A stretch of 38,344 nt of DNA from Nitrogeniibacter sp050293885 (GTDB taxonomy: Bacteria > Pseudomonadota > Gammaproteobacteria > Burkholderiales > Rhodocyclaceae), in contig JBNKNO010000032.1 in assembly GCA_050293885.1 (NCBI GenBank), positions 1 through 38,344 of the forward strand, given 5' to 3'. This document shows, piece after piece, positions 31,399-38,344 of this stretch (position 1 is its first letter; the number at the start of each line of letters is the position of its first letter). The position numbers and the translations under genes are program-made. The notes under the pieces were generated by a model. It worked only from the letters and a program-made list of their open reading frames with translations. It had not been told where the DNA came from and ran no database searches.

Positions 31399-32060
31399 GT
31401 GTGTTCCTCGAGGTGCTGCGCCGCGATCTGCTACTGGCCTGGCGCAATCGTGCCGACGTGCTGGTAACGCTCGCCTTCTTCACCATCGTCGCCTGCCTGT
31501 TCCCCTTCGGTGTCGGCGCCGAGCCCAATCTGCTGCGCACGATTGCGCCGGGGGTGCTGTGGGTGGCGGCGCTGCTCGCCACCTTGCTGTCGCTGCATCG
31601 GCTGTTTGGCCAGGATCATCTCGACGGTGTACTCGAACAATTGCTGCTTTCGCCCGAGCCGGCAGTGTTGTGGGTGCTGGCCAAGGTACTGGCGCATTGG
31701 CTGACCACCGCCGTGCCGCTCATCATCGCCGCGCCGGCACTGGCTTTGCTGTTTGACATGGAGCAAAGCGCCACGGGCGTGCTGGTCCTATCCTTGGCGC
31801 TCGGCACGCCCATCCTGTCCTTGCTGGGTGGCGTGGGCGCAGCACTCACGCTGGGTTTGCGCGGCGGGGGAATGTTGTTGGCCTTGCTGGTGTTACCTCT
31901 GTTCGTACCAATTCTGATTTTCGGTGCGGGCGCGGTGGATGCCCATCTGTCGGGAACCGGCGCTGCCGCGCATCTGCTGTTGCTCGGCGGCGGGTCACTG
32001 GGCGCCCTGGCGCTGGCGCCGTGGGCATGTACGGCCGCTTTGCGAATCGCGGTAGAGTAG
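31392..32060 (+). CDS. ccmB: CcmB, heme exporter membrane subunit
   Basis: 222 residues with six hydrophobic segments. It starts MLSVFLEVLRRDLLLAWRNRAD, and has the family stretches LHRLFGQDHLDGVLEQLLLSP and LLVLPLFVPILIFGAG. It is the membrane partner of CcmA. The start overlaps ccmA by 7 bases, and 60 bases separate it from ccmC, the only loose joint in the operon. Confidence 0.95.
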   Translation: MLSVFLEVLRRDLLLAWRNRADVLVTLAFFTIVACLFPFGVGAEPNLLRTIAPGVLWVAALLATLLSLHRLFGQDHLDGVLEQLLLSPEPAVLWVLAKVLAHWLTTAVPLIIAAPALALLFDMEQSATGVLVLSLALGTPILSLLGGVGAALTLGLRGGGMLLALLVLPLFVPILIFGAGAVDAHLSGTGAAAHLLLLGGGSLGALALAPWACTAALRIAVE

Positions 32061-32120
32061 AGCCCCCCTGAATTCCCTGGTCGCGCTGCGCGGCCGGAAA
32101 CATAGACGTCTATAGATACG

Positions 32121-32882
32121 ATGGATACCGCACAACGCTTCAGCCTGTTTCGCTATGCGGCCCCCAACATGTTCTACCCGTTGGCCGGCAAGCTGGCGCC
32201 GTGGTTCATGGCCGTTGCCGTGGTGCTTACCGTGGTCGGCCTCTACCTGAGCTTTTTCGTGGCGCCGACGGATGCCGTTCAGGGCGAGGTCTATCGGGTC
32301 ATCTTCATCCATGTGCCGGCGGCCTGGATGTCGATGTTCGTGTATTTGGTGATGGCCTTCTGGTCGGCCATCGGCGTGGTATTCAACACCCGCTTGTCGG
32401 CCATGATGGCGCAGGCGCTGGCCCCCACCGGCGCGATGTTCTGTTTCGTCGCCTTGTGGACCGGCGCGCTTTGGGGGCGACCGACCTGGGGCGCCTATTG
32501 GGTGTGGGACGCGCGCCTGACCTCGCAATTGCTGTTGCTGTTCCTCTATTTCGGCTTCATGGCGCTGACGCGCGCTATCGAAGATCCCCGTCGCGCCGAC
32601 AAGGCCGGGGCGATCCTGGCGCTGGTGGGCGCGGTCAACGTGCCGATCATCTATTTCTCGGTCAAATGGTGGAACACCCTGCATCAGGGCGCCTCGGTCA
32701 GTCTGACCAAAGCGCCGAGCATGGCGACCACCATGTTGTGGGGCATGCTGATCATGGCGCTGGCGGCTTGGGCCTATACGATTGCGATCACCCTGTGGCG
32801 GGTGCGGCCGATGATTCTGGAGCGCGAGCGCCACACCGAGTGGGTCGGCGAGGTGCTCGATGCGGCGGAGGGCGCGGCATGA
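32121..32882 (+). CDS. ccmC: CcmC, heme lyase/delivery protein to CcmE
   Basis: Places heme on CcmE. 253 residues with six membrane segments. The tryptophan-rich WWD-type motif is present in WGAYWVWDARLTSQL, with conserved histidines in FIHVPAAWMS and WWNTLHQGAS. The ATG at 32121 has a weak ribosome site. The stop overlaps ccmD. Confidence 0.96.
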   Translation: MDTAQRFSLFRYAAPNMFYPLAGKLAPWFMAVAVVLTVVGLYLSFFVAPTDAVQGEVYRVIFIHVPAAWMSMFVYLVMAFWSAIGVVFNTRLSAMMAQALAPTGAMFCFVALWTGALWGRPTWGAYWVWDARLTSQLLLLFLYFGFMALTRAIEDPRRADKAGAILALVGAVNVPIIYFSVKWWNTLHQGASVSLTKAPSMATTMLWGMLIMALAAWAYTIAITLWRVRPMILERERHTEWVGEVLDAAEGAA

Positions 32883-33079
32883 ACTGGGGATCCTGGTCCG
32901 AGTTCTGGTCGATGGGCGGCGCCGCCTTCTTCGTCTGGGGTTCCTACGGCGTCACCTTTGCGCTGATTGCGGTGGAACTTGTGTTGGTGCTGCAGCGTCG
33001 GAAACACGTGACTCATCGACTGCAACGTTTGCGACGTGCCACCAAGGCGACGGCGGCACGCAAGGAGAATCAACTATGA
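32879..33079 (+). CDS. ccmD: CcmD, small membrane protein
   Basis: 66 residues with a single membrane segment (FFVWGSYGVTFALIAVELVLVL) followed by a basic tail. It holds the CcmABC complex to CcmE. The start overlaps the ccmC stop, and the stop overlaps ccmE. Confidence 0.92.
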   Translation: MNWGSWSEFWSMGGAAFFVWGSYGVTFALIAVELVLVLQRRKHVTHRLQRLRRATKATAARKENQL

Positions 33080-33522
33080 AAGCCCGACAGAAACGCCTCC
33101 TGCTGGTAGTGGCCGGCGTGGCCCTGCTCGGCGGGGCGGTGGCGCTGGTGCTTTCTGCCTTCCAGCAGAATCTGGTGTTCTTCCATACGCCCACCGAGGT
33201 GGCCGAAGGCAAGGCGCCGCAGGGGCGCACCTTCCGTATCGGCGGCATGGTCGAGGCCGGCTCGATCAAGCGGGACGCCGATGGCGTGACCGTGCGTTTT
33301 GCCATCACCGATACCGCACGCTCGATTCCGGTTGCCTACAAGGGGCCGCTGCCCGACCTGTTCAAGGAAGGCAAAGGCGCGGTGGTGCAGGGCTCACTGG
33401 GCCCCGACGGCGACTTCACCGCCAGCGAAGTACTGGCCAAGCACGACGAGAACTACATGCCGCCGGAGGCGCAGGACGCCATCGACCAAGCCCACAAAAC
33501 AGCCGCGACGGTGAGCCAATGA
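33076..33522 (+). CDS. ccmE: CcmE, heme chaperone
   Basis: A periplasmic OB-fold heme carrier anchored by one N-terminal segment (about 7-29). The covalent heme site His123 and Tyr127 lie in LAKHDENYMP. 148 residues, all family parts present (FRIGGMVEAGSI, VAYKGPLPDLF). The stop overlaps the ccmF start. Confidence 0.96.
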   Translation: MKARQKRLLLVVAGVALLGGAVALVLSAFQQNLVFFHTPTEVAEGKAPQGRTFRIGGMVEAGSIKRDADGVTVRFAITDTARSIPVAYKGPLPDLFKEGKGAVVQGSLGPDGDFTASEVLAKHDENYMPPEAQDAIDQAHKTAATVSQ

Positions 33523-35492
33523 TTCCCGAACTCGGTCACTTCGCCCTCATCCTCGCCTGCATCGTTGCCCTGGTTCAGGGCGTGGTGCCGCTCGTTGGTG
33601 CCCACCGCAACCGGGCAGCGCTCATCGCCGTGGCGCGCCCGGCCGCACAAGGCCAGTTCGCGTTCATGGCATTGGCCTTCGCCTGTCTGACCTGGGCCTT
33701 CGTCGCCAACGACTTTTCGGTGCAGTACGTAGCGCAGCATTCGAACACCCATCTGCCGGTCTACTATCGCGTCACCGGCGTGTGGGGCAGCCACGAAGGC
33801 TCCCTGCTGTTGTGGGGGCTGATCCTCGCCCTATGGACGGTGGCGGTCACCGTCTTCTCCCGCACCTTGCCGGACATCTTCGTGGCCCGCGTGCTCGGCG
33901 TACTCGGCCTGGTGAGCGCCGGTTTTCTGTCTTTCATCATCTTTACCTCCAACCCCTTCATCCGCATGCTCCCCGGCGCGCCCGAGGGACAGGATCTGAA
34001 TCCGCTGCTGCAGGATCCGGGCATGATCATCCATCCCCCGCTGCTCTACATGGGCTACGTGGGTTTTTCGGTCGCCTTCGCTTTCGCCATCGCCGCGCTC
34101 ATTTCCGGCCGGCTCGATGCGGCCTGGGCACGCTGGTCACGGCCATGGACGATGGTGGCCTGGGTGTTCCTCACCCTGGGCATCACGGTGGGGTCCGGCT
34201 GGGCGTACTACGAACTGGGCTGGGGTGGCTGGTGGTTCTGGGATCCGGTCGAGAACGCCTCCTTCATGCCTTGGCTGGTGGGCACGGCACTGATCCATTC
34301 GCTGGCGGTGACCGAAAAGCGCGGCGCGTTCCGTAGCTGGACGGTGCTGCTGGCCATTGCGGCCTTCTCGCTGTCGCTGCTGGGGACCTTCCTCGTGCGT
34401 TCCGGCGTGCTCACCTCGGTGCACGCCTTCGCCTCCGACCCCAAACGCGGCCTCTATATTCTCGGCCTGCTGGTCCTGGTGATCGGCGTTTCGCTGATGC
34501 TGTTTGCCTGGCGCGCGCCCAAGCTCTCGGGCGGCGGCAAGTTCTCGCTGGTGTCGCGCGAGTCCATGCTGCTGATGAACAACGTGCTGCTCTCGGTGGT
34601 GTCCGCCTCGGTACTGCTCGGCACGCTGTATCCGCTGTTCCTCGACGCACTCGGCATGGGCAAGATTTCGGTGGGCCCGCCCTACTTCGAGGCCGTGTTC
34701 CTGCCGCTGATGGTGCCGGTGGTGCTGTTCATGGTCATCGGACCCTTCGTGCGCTGGAAAGGTCACGATATGGCCTTGCTGGTGCGCCGACTGTCACCCT
34801 GGCTGCTCGGCAGCGTGGCACTCGGCACGCTGGCGGCCTGGCTGGCGGGCAACATGAGCTGGCGCATGGTGTTGGGCATGACCATGGCGGCGTGGGTACT
34901 GCTTGCGAGCACGCTGCTGCTGGTTGACCGCCTGCGCGAGCGGCCGGGCGCGGCCATCGGCGCGCGCCTCAGTGCCATCCCGCGCGGCTGGTGGGGCATG
35001 TGGTCGGCGCATGTCGGTATCGGCGTGTTCATCATCGGCGTGGCCATGGTCAACGGCACCCAGAGCAACGTAGACGTGAAGATGCGGGTAGGCGACACCG
35101 CGCAACTGGCAGGCTACGACTTCGAACTGATGTCGATAACCGACGCACCGGGGCCCAACTATTCGGCGGCCCAAGGTGCGCTGAAGGTAACCCGCGAAGG
35201 CAAGCCGGTCGCCACGCTCACGCCCGAAAAACGTGTGTATAACGCCCGCGGCATGCCGATGACCGAAGCCTCGCTCGACATTGGTCTGTTTGGCGACATC
35301 TACGCCTCCATGGGCGAGCAGGTCGACGACACCACCTGGATCGTCCGCCTCTATCACAAGCCCTTCATCAGCTGGATCTGGGTGGGGTGTGCGTTGATGG
35401 CCCTCGGCGGTGGGGTGGCCGCGGCCGACCGTCGCTATCGCAAACTGGCCTCGCGCACGGTGCCTGACGCCGGCGCCCGCCAAGCCGCGTGA
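33519..35492 (+). CDS. ccmF: CcmF, cytochrome c heme lyase subunit
   Basis: The large multi-pass heme lyase that transfers heme from CcmE to apocytochrome. 657 residues. The WWD motif is WGGWWFWDPVENASFMPW, with GVWGSHEGSLLLW and LLQDPGMIIHPPLLYMGYVG nearby. A long periplasmic domain lies before the last membrane segment, as normal. The start overlaps ccmE. Confidence 0.97.
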   Translation: MIPELGHFALILACIVALVQGVVPLVGAHRNRAALIAVARPAAQGQFAFMALAFACLTWAFVANDFSVQYVAQHSNTHLPVYYRVTGVWGSHEGSLLLWGLILALWTVAVTVFSRTLPDIFVARVLGVLGLVSAGFLSFIIFTSNPFIRMLPGAPEGQDLNPLLQDPGMIIHPPLLYMGYVGFSVAFAFAIAALISGRLDAAWARWSRPWTMVAWVFLTLGITVGSGWAYYELGWGGWWFWDPVENASFMPWLVGTALIHSLAVTEKRGAFRSWTVLLAIAAFSLSLLGTFLVRSGVLTSVHAFASDPKRGLYILGLLVLVIGVSLMLFAWRAPKLSGGGKFSLVSRESMLLMNNVLLSVVSASVLLGTLYPLFLDALGMGKISVGPPYFEAVFLPLMVPVVLFMVIGPFVRWKGHDMALLVRRLSPWLLGSVALGTLAAWLAGNMSWRMVLGMTMAAWVLLASTLLLVDRLRERPGAAIGARLSAIPRGWWGMWSAHVGIGVFIIGVAMVNGTQSNVDVKMRVGDTAQLAGYDFELMSITDAPGPNYSAAQGALKVTREGKPVATLTPEKRVYNARGMPMTEASLDIGLFGDIYASMGEQVDDTTWIVRLYHKPFISWIWVGCALMALGGGVAAADRRYRKLASRTVPDAGARQAA

Positions 35493-35499
35493 GACCATC

Positions 35500-36093
35500 A
35501 TGAAAGCGAAGTTTCTCGTCCCCCTGTTCCTGTTCCTGCTGCTGGTCGGTTTCCTCGGATTCGGCCTGCAACTCAACCCGCGCGAGGTACCTTCGCCGCT
35601 GATCGACAAGCCGGCGCCGGCGTTCAAGCTGGCGCGGCTGGATGACCCGACGCAGCAACTCGGCCTCGACGACATGAAGGGCAAGGTGTGGCTGCTCAAC
35701 GTGTGGGCATCCTGGTGCGTGGCCTGTCGTCAGGAGCACCCGGTACTGGTCAAGCTGTCGCGCACCGGCCAGGTGCCCATCGTCGGCCTGAACTACAAGG
35801 AAGTGCGCGGCGACGGCATGATCGACATGCGCAAGGTGTCGGCGGAGGCGGAATTACCCATGGCGGTGGCGCGTGCCAACGAATGGCTGAACACCCATGG
35901 CAACCCCTATGTCACGACCGTGCTCGATATCAACGGCCGGGTCGGCATCGACTTCGGCGTCTACGGCGTGCCCGAGACCTTCCTGATCGACAAGAAGGGC
36001 GTCATTCGCTACAAACAGATCGGCCCGGTAACGCCCGATGCGCTCAAGAACATCATTCTTCCGAAGGTGGCGGCGCTGGAGGCCGAAGCATGA
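35500..36093 (+). CDS. ccmG: CcmG/DsbE, thiol-disulfide reductase for cytochrome c maturation
   Basis: A membrane-anchored thioredoxin-like protein that reduces apocytochrome cysteines. It has an N-terminal anchor (about 5-22), the active site WCVAC (Cys73, Cys76), and the cis-proline segment GVYGVPETFLIDKKG. 197 residues. It starts 7 bases after ccmF and overlaps ccmH. Confidence 0.96.
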   Translation: MKAKFLVPLFLFLLLVGFLGFGLQLNPREVPSPLIDKPAPAFKLARLDDPTQQLGLDDMKGKVWLLNVWASWCVACRQEHPVLVKLSRTGQVPIVGLNYKEVRGDGMIDMRKVSAEAELPMAVARANEWLNTHGNPYVTTVLDINGRVGIDFGVYGVPETFLIDKKGVIRYKQIGPVTPDALKNIILPKVAALEAEA

Positions 36094-36575
36094 AGAAACT
36101 GCTGTGCAAGCTGGCGCTCGTGACGGGCTTGGCCTTGGTCGCGGCCGCGGGTATCGCGCGCACCGCCGAGCCGGTGGTGGCCGATCCGGTGCTCGAATCA
36201 CGCGTGTTGAAACTGTCCGAAAAGCTGCGCTGTCTGGTCTGTCAGAATCAGTCCATCGCCGAGTCGCATGCCGAACTCGCGCTCGACTTGCGCGATCAGG
36301 TGCGCGAACAACTCAGCGCCGGCAAGACCGAGGACGAAGTGGTCGATTACCTGGTCGCACGCTACGGCGATTTCGTCCTTTACGACCCGCCCTTTCGCAT
36401 GAGCACGCTGCTGCTGTGGGGCGGGCCCGGCACCTTGGCCATTCTCGGTATCGGCATTCTCATGATGCGTCTGTCACGACGCAATCGCACCCAAGGGCCG
36501 CAACTGGATGACACCCAGCGTGCGCATGCGCGTGCCCTGCTCGAAGGCGACAATACGCCGGGGGCTGACGCATGA
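36090..36575 (+). CDS. ccmH: CcmH, apocytochrome thiol oxidoreductase
   Basis: 161 residues with a signal peptide, a redox motif LRCLVCQNQ (Cys48, Cys51), and a C-terminal membrane segment (about 105-125). It works with CcmG and CcmF in heme ligation. Short version (CcmL-like) without fused TPR domain, since ccmI is separate downstream. The stop overlaps ccmI. Confidence 0.95.
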   Translation: MKKLLCKLALVTGLALVAAAGIARTAEPVVADPVLESRVLKLSEKLRCLVCQNQSIAESHAELALDLRDQVREQLSAGKTEDEVVDYLVARYGDFVLYDPPFRMSTLLLWGGPGTLAILGIGILMMRLSRRNRTQGPQLDDTQRAHARALLEGDNTPGADA

Positions 36576-38224
36576 CGGTTTTCATCGTGGTTGCAGTGTT
36601 GCTGATCATCGGCGCGCTGTTGTTGTTGGTACCGCCGCTGTTCGGCGCGGGTGTGAGCCGCATGGCGAACGAGGACGTGGGCGCGTATCAGGCGCGTACC
36701 GCGCTCGCGGTGCTGCGCGAACAGCTTGCGGACCTTGAAGCCGAACACCAGGCGGGCCGCCTGTCAGAGACCGAGTACGCACGTAGCCGCGAAGAGCTCG
36801 AACAGCGCGCGCTGGACGAAGGTGAAGCCAAATCTTCCGCCATGGCGATCAAGCCGGCCCGCGCCTGGGGCCTCGCGCTCGTCGTGCTGGTACCGGCCGT
36901 GGCGGGCCTCATCTATTCGCAAACCGGATCGCTCGACGGTCTCGACCCCGCCAAGGCGGCAGCGCAGGCCGCAGACGATCGCCCGATCACCCAGGCGCAG
37001 GTGGAGGAAATGGTCGCGGGTCTGGCCGAACGCCTCAAGAACGAGCCGGACGACGCAGAAGGCTGGTTCATGCTGGCGCGCTCCTACAACGCCTTGGGCC
37101 GCTTTGGCGACGCTGCGGCGGCCTACGCCAAGCTTGCCGATTTGGTGCCGAATGAAGCACAGGTGTTCGCCGATTGGGCCGACGCGCTCGCCGCCTCCAA
37201 CGGTCGGAATCTGGTGGGCGAGCCGGAGCAGCTCATCGCCAAGGCGCTGGCGCTCGACCCCGACAACGTCAAGGCACTGGCCTTGTCGGGCAGCGCGGCT
37301 TTTCAGAAGTCCGACTACGCCCGTGCCTCAAGCGACTGGGAGCGCATTCTGACCCTGCTGCCGCCCGAGAACGAACTGGCACAGTCGATTCGCCAGGGCA
37401 TTACCGAAGCGCGCCAACGCGGCAACCTTCCGCCGCTGGCGATGCCGCCGATGGCCGCCGCGCCACCGATGGGCGGTGCGCCGGCCGTCGGTGGCGGCAG
37501 TGGCATCACGCTGGCGGGCGAGTTGAGCCTGGCGCCGGCACTGGCCGCCAAGGCCGCGCCGGACGACGTGCTGTTCATCTTCGTGCGTCCGGTCGAGGGC
37601 GGCATGCCCTTTGCCATCCTGCGCCAGAAGGTGGCCGATCTGCCGTTGAAGTTCGATTTCGATGGCGTGCCGTCGATGGCGGGCAATCGGCCGATTCCGG
37701 CTGAGGTGGCCATTGGCGCGCGTATTTCCAAGAGCGGCCGCGCCGGTGCCGCGCCCGGTGATCTGGAGGCGCTGCCGGTGATCGTCAAGCCGGACATGAA
37801 GGGCTTGAATCTGGTCGTCAATTCAGAGCGCGCGTCGTCACCGGCGGCAGCGACCGGGGCTCGGCCGATGGCGGCCGGCGGTAGCGGCATCACGCTGGCG
37901 GGCGAGCTGAGCCTGGCGCCGGCGCTGGCCGCCAAGGCCGCGCCGGACGATGTGCTGTTCATCTTCGTGCGCCCGGTCGAGGGCGGCATGCCCTTCGCCA
38001 TCTTGCGCCAGAAGGCGGCCGATCTGCCGTTGAAGTTCGATTTCGATGGCGTGCCGTCGATGGCGGGCAATCGACCGATTCCGGCTGAAGTGGCCATTGG
38101 CGCGCGCATCTCCAAGAGCGGCCGCGCGGGCGCCGGCCCGGGCGATCTGGAAGCCCCGGCGGTAACCGTCAAACCGGATGCGAAGGGCTTGAATCTGGTG
38201 CTCGATTCGGAACGCCCCTCCTGA
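36572..38224 (+). CDS. ccmI: CcmI, apocytochrome c chaperone with duplicated C-terminal domain
   Basis: CcmI holds apocytochrome c for the heme lyase. The N-terminal membrane part has two hydrophobic segments (about 1-20 and 95-115), with a cytoplasmic loop between them. TPR helices follow (AEGWFMLARSYNALGRFGDAAAAYAKLADLVPNEA). The C-terminal beta-rich domain starting GGSGITLAGELSLAP is present twice in tandem, with a 13-residue linker. One copy is the usual number. The protein is therefore 550 residues, about 128 longer than it would be with one copy. No break in frame is seen. Confidence 0.93.
   Translation: MTVFIVVAVLLIIGALLLLVPPLFGAGVSRMANEDVGAYQARTALAVLREQLADLEAEHQAGRLSETEYARSREELEQRALDEGEAKSSAMAIKPARAWGLALVVLVPAVAGLIYSQTGSLDGLDPAKAAAQAADDRPITQAQVEEMVAGLAERLKNEPDDAEGWFMLARSYNALGRFGDAAAAYAKLADLVPNEAQVFADWADALAASNGRNLVGEPEQLIAKALALDPDNVKALALSGSAAFQKSDYARASSDWERILTLLPPENELAQSIRQGITEARQRGNLPPLAMPPMAAAPPMGGAPAVGGGSGITLAGELSLAPALAAKAAPDDVLFIFVRPVEGGMPFAILRQKVADLPLKFDFDGVPSMAGNRPIPAEVAIGARISKSGRAGAAPGDLEALPVIVKPDMKGLNLVVNSERASSPAAATGARPMAAGGSGITLAGELSLAPALAAKAAPDDVLFIFVRPVEGGMPFAILRQKAADLPLKFDFDGVPSMAGNRPIPAEVAIGARISKSGRAGAGPGDLEAPAVTVKPDAKGLNLVLDSERPS
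37493..38221 (+). repeat. Tandem duplication in ccmI (period 384 bases)
   Basis: Copy 1 at 37493-37837 and copy 2 at 37877-38221, each of 115 codons, with a 39-base linker. I count nine amino-acid differences between the copies. Unlike the three assembly repeats there is no N run and the copies differ, so this is a real duplication. Confidence 0.92.
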
Positions 38225-38322
38225 GGTGGGGTCACGGGCAGCGCAACGAAAACGGGGGCTGCGTCCCTAATGCTGTTCAGTTAAGGCGCAAAAGACCCCT
38301 TCCGATGCGCATGCGGTACGCT

Positions 38323-38343
38323 CCCTCCCCTTCAAGGGGAGGG
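38323..38343. repeat. Palindrome at the window end
   Basis: CCCTCCCCTT (38323-38332) and AAGGGGAGGG (38334-38343) are perfect inverted arms around one base. It looks like the start of a dispersed REP-like repeat. The stretch 38225-38322 after ccmI holds no gene; a weak GCAGC...GCTGC dyad may end the transcript. Confidence 0.6.
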
Positions 38344-38344
38344 C

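Noticed and set aside
32061..32120. Promoter between ccmB and ccmC
   Set aside because: The gap has small dyads (AGACGTCT, TCTATAGA) but no -35/-10 pair or activator site that I can defend.
1..38344. CRISPR array, tRNA, rRNA or phage genes
   Set aside because: I saw no regularly spaced short repeats, no cloverleaf-type tRNA sequence, no rRNA sequence and no integrase or structural phage genes.

Overview
The window is high-GC DNA with long, tightly packed genes. It looks like a nitrogen-fixing, denitrifying betaproteobacterium, most likely Rhodocyclales (Azoarcus, Aromatoleum, Thauera or a relative). This rests on gene content: nif and rnf genes beside each other, a nap-ccm locus, a gmk-rpoZ-spoT core block, and small betaproteobacterial families such as DUF3460 and DUF2789. 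The genus is an inference.

Layout. (1) 1-3730: the end of an rnf operon (rnfC partial, rnfD, G, E, H), which drives low-potential electron transfer to nitrogenase. (2) 3759-4858: a protein made only of GAF-like repeats, behind an NtrC-like box and a candidate sigma-54 promoter. (3) 4878-5420: a DUF2789 gene on the minus strand and a doubtful open frame. (4) 5392-11513: a NifA/sigma-54 operon, nifE-nifN-nifX-rseC-DUF269-DUF683-fdxB plus two unrecognised ORFs, for FeMo-cofactor assembly and electron supply. Three repeat elements have settled in this operon, at 6927-7020, 8885-9196 and 10121-10205. (5) 11524-13718: a non-nif GST / PNPOx / LysR module. (6) 13784-16550: a second NifA/sigma-54 operon, iscA(nif)-nifU-nifS, for Fe-S supply. 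nifS carries a one-base frameshift. (7) 16566-17003: a small secreted protein on the minus strand. (8) 17281-22252: housekeeping genes gmk, rpoZ, spoT, a DUF3460 gene and a DnaQ/GIY-YIG fusion. (9) 22317-28989: FNR-type box and napFDAGHBC, periplasmic nitrate reductase. (10) 29098-30591: a decayed copy of the ccmA promoter and 5' end, then an acyltransferase-3 gene of apparently lower GC. (11) 30772-38224: ccmABCDEFGHI, which matures the c-type cytochromes NapB and NapC need. CcmI has a near-perfect internal duplication.

How it works together. Rnf and FdxB should supply electrons, NifE/N/X and the DUF269 protein handle cofactor assembly, and IscA/NifU/NifS supply clusters. nifHDK is not in the window. 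An RseC homologue in the nifENX operon is notable because RseC is the partner of the Rnf-like Rsx complex. The nap and ccm operons form a second functional unit for anaerobic nitrate respiration.

Sequence quality. There are four N runs. Three of them (21236-21334, 24105-24202, 27320-27418) are flanked by a repeated stretch of about 77-79 bases, always offset by exactly 177 bases. These are scaffolding artefacts that add 59 false residues to the exonuclease, NapA and NapH. The gap at 17513-17704 in gmk is a true unknown.
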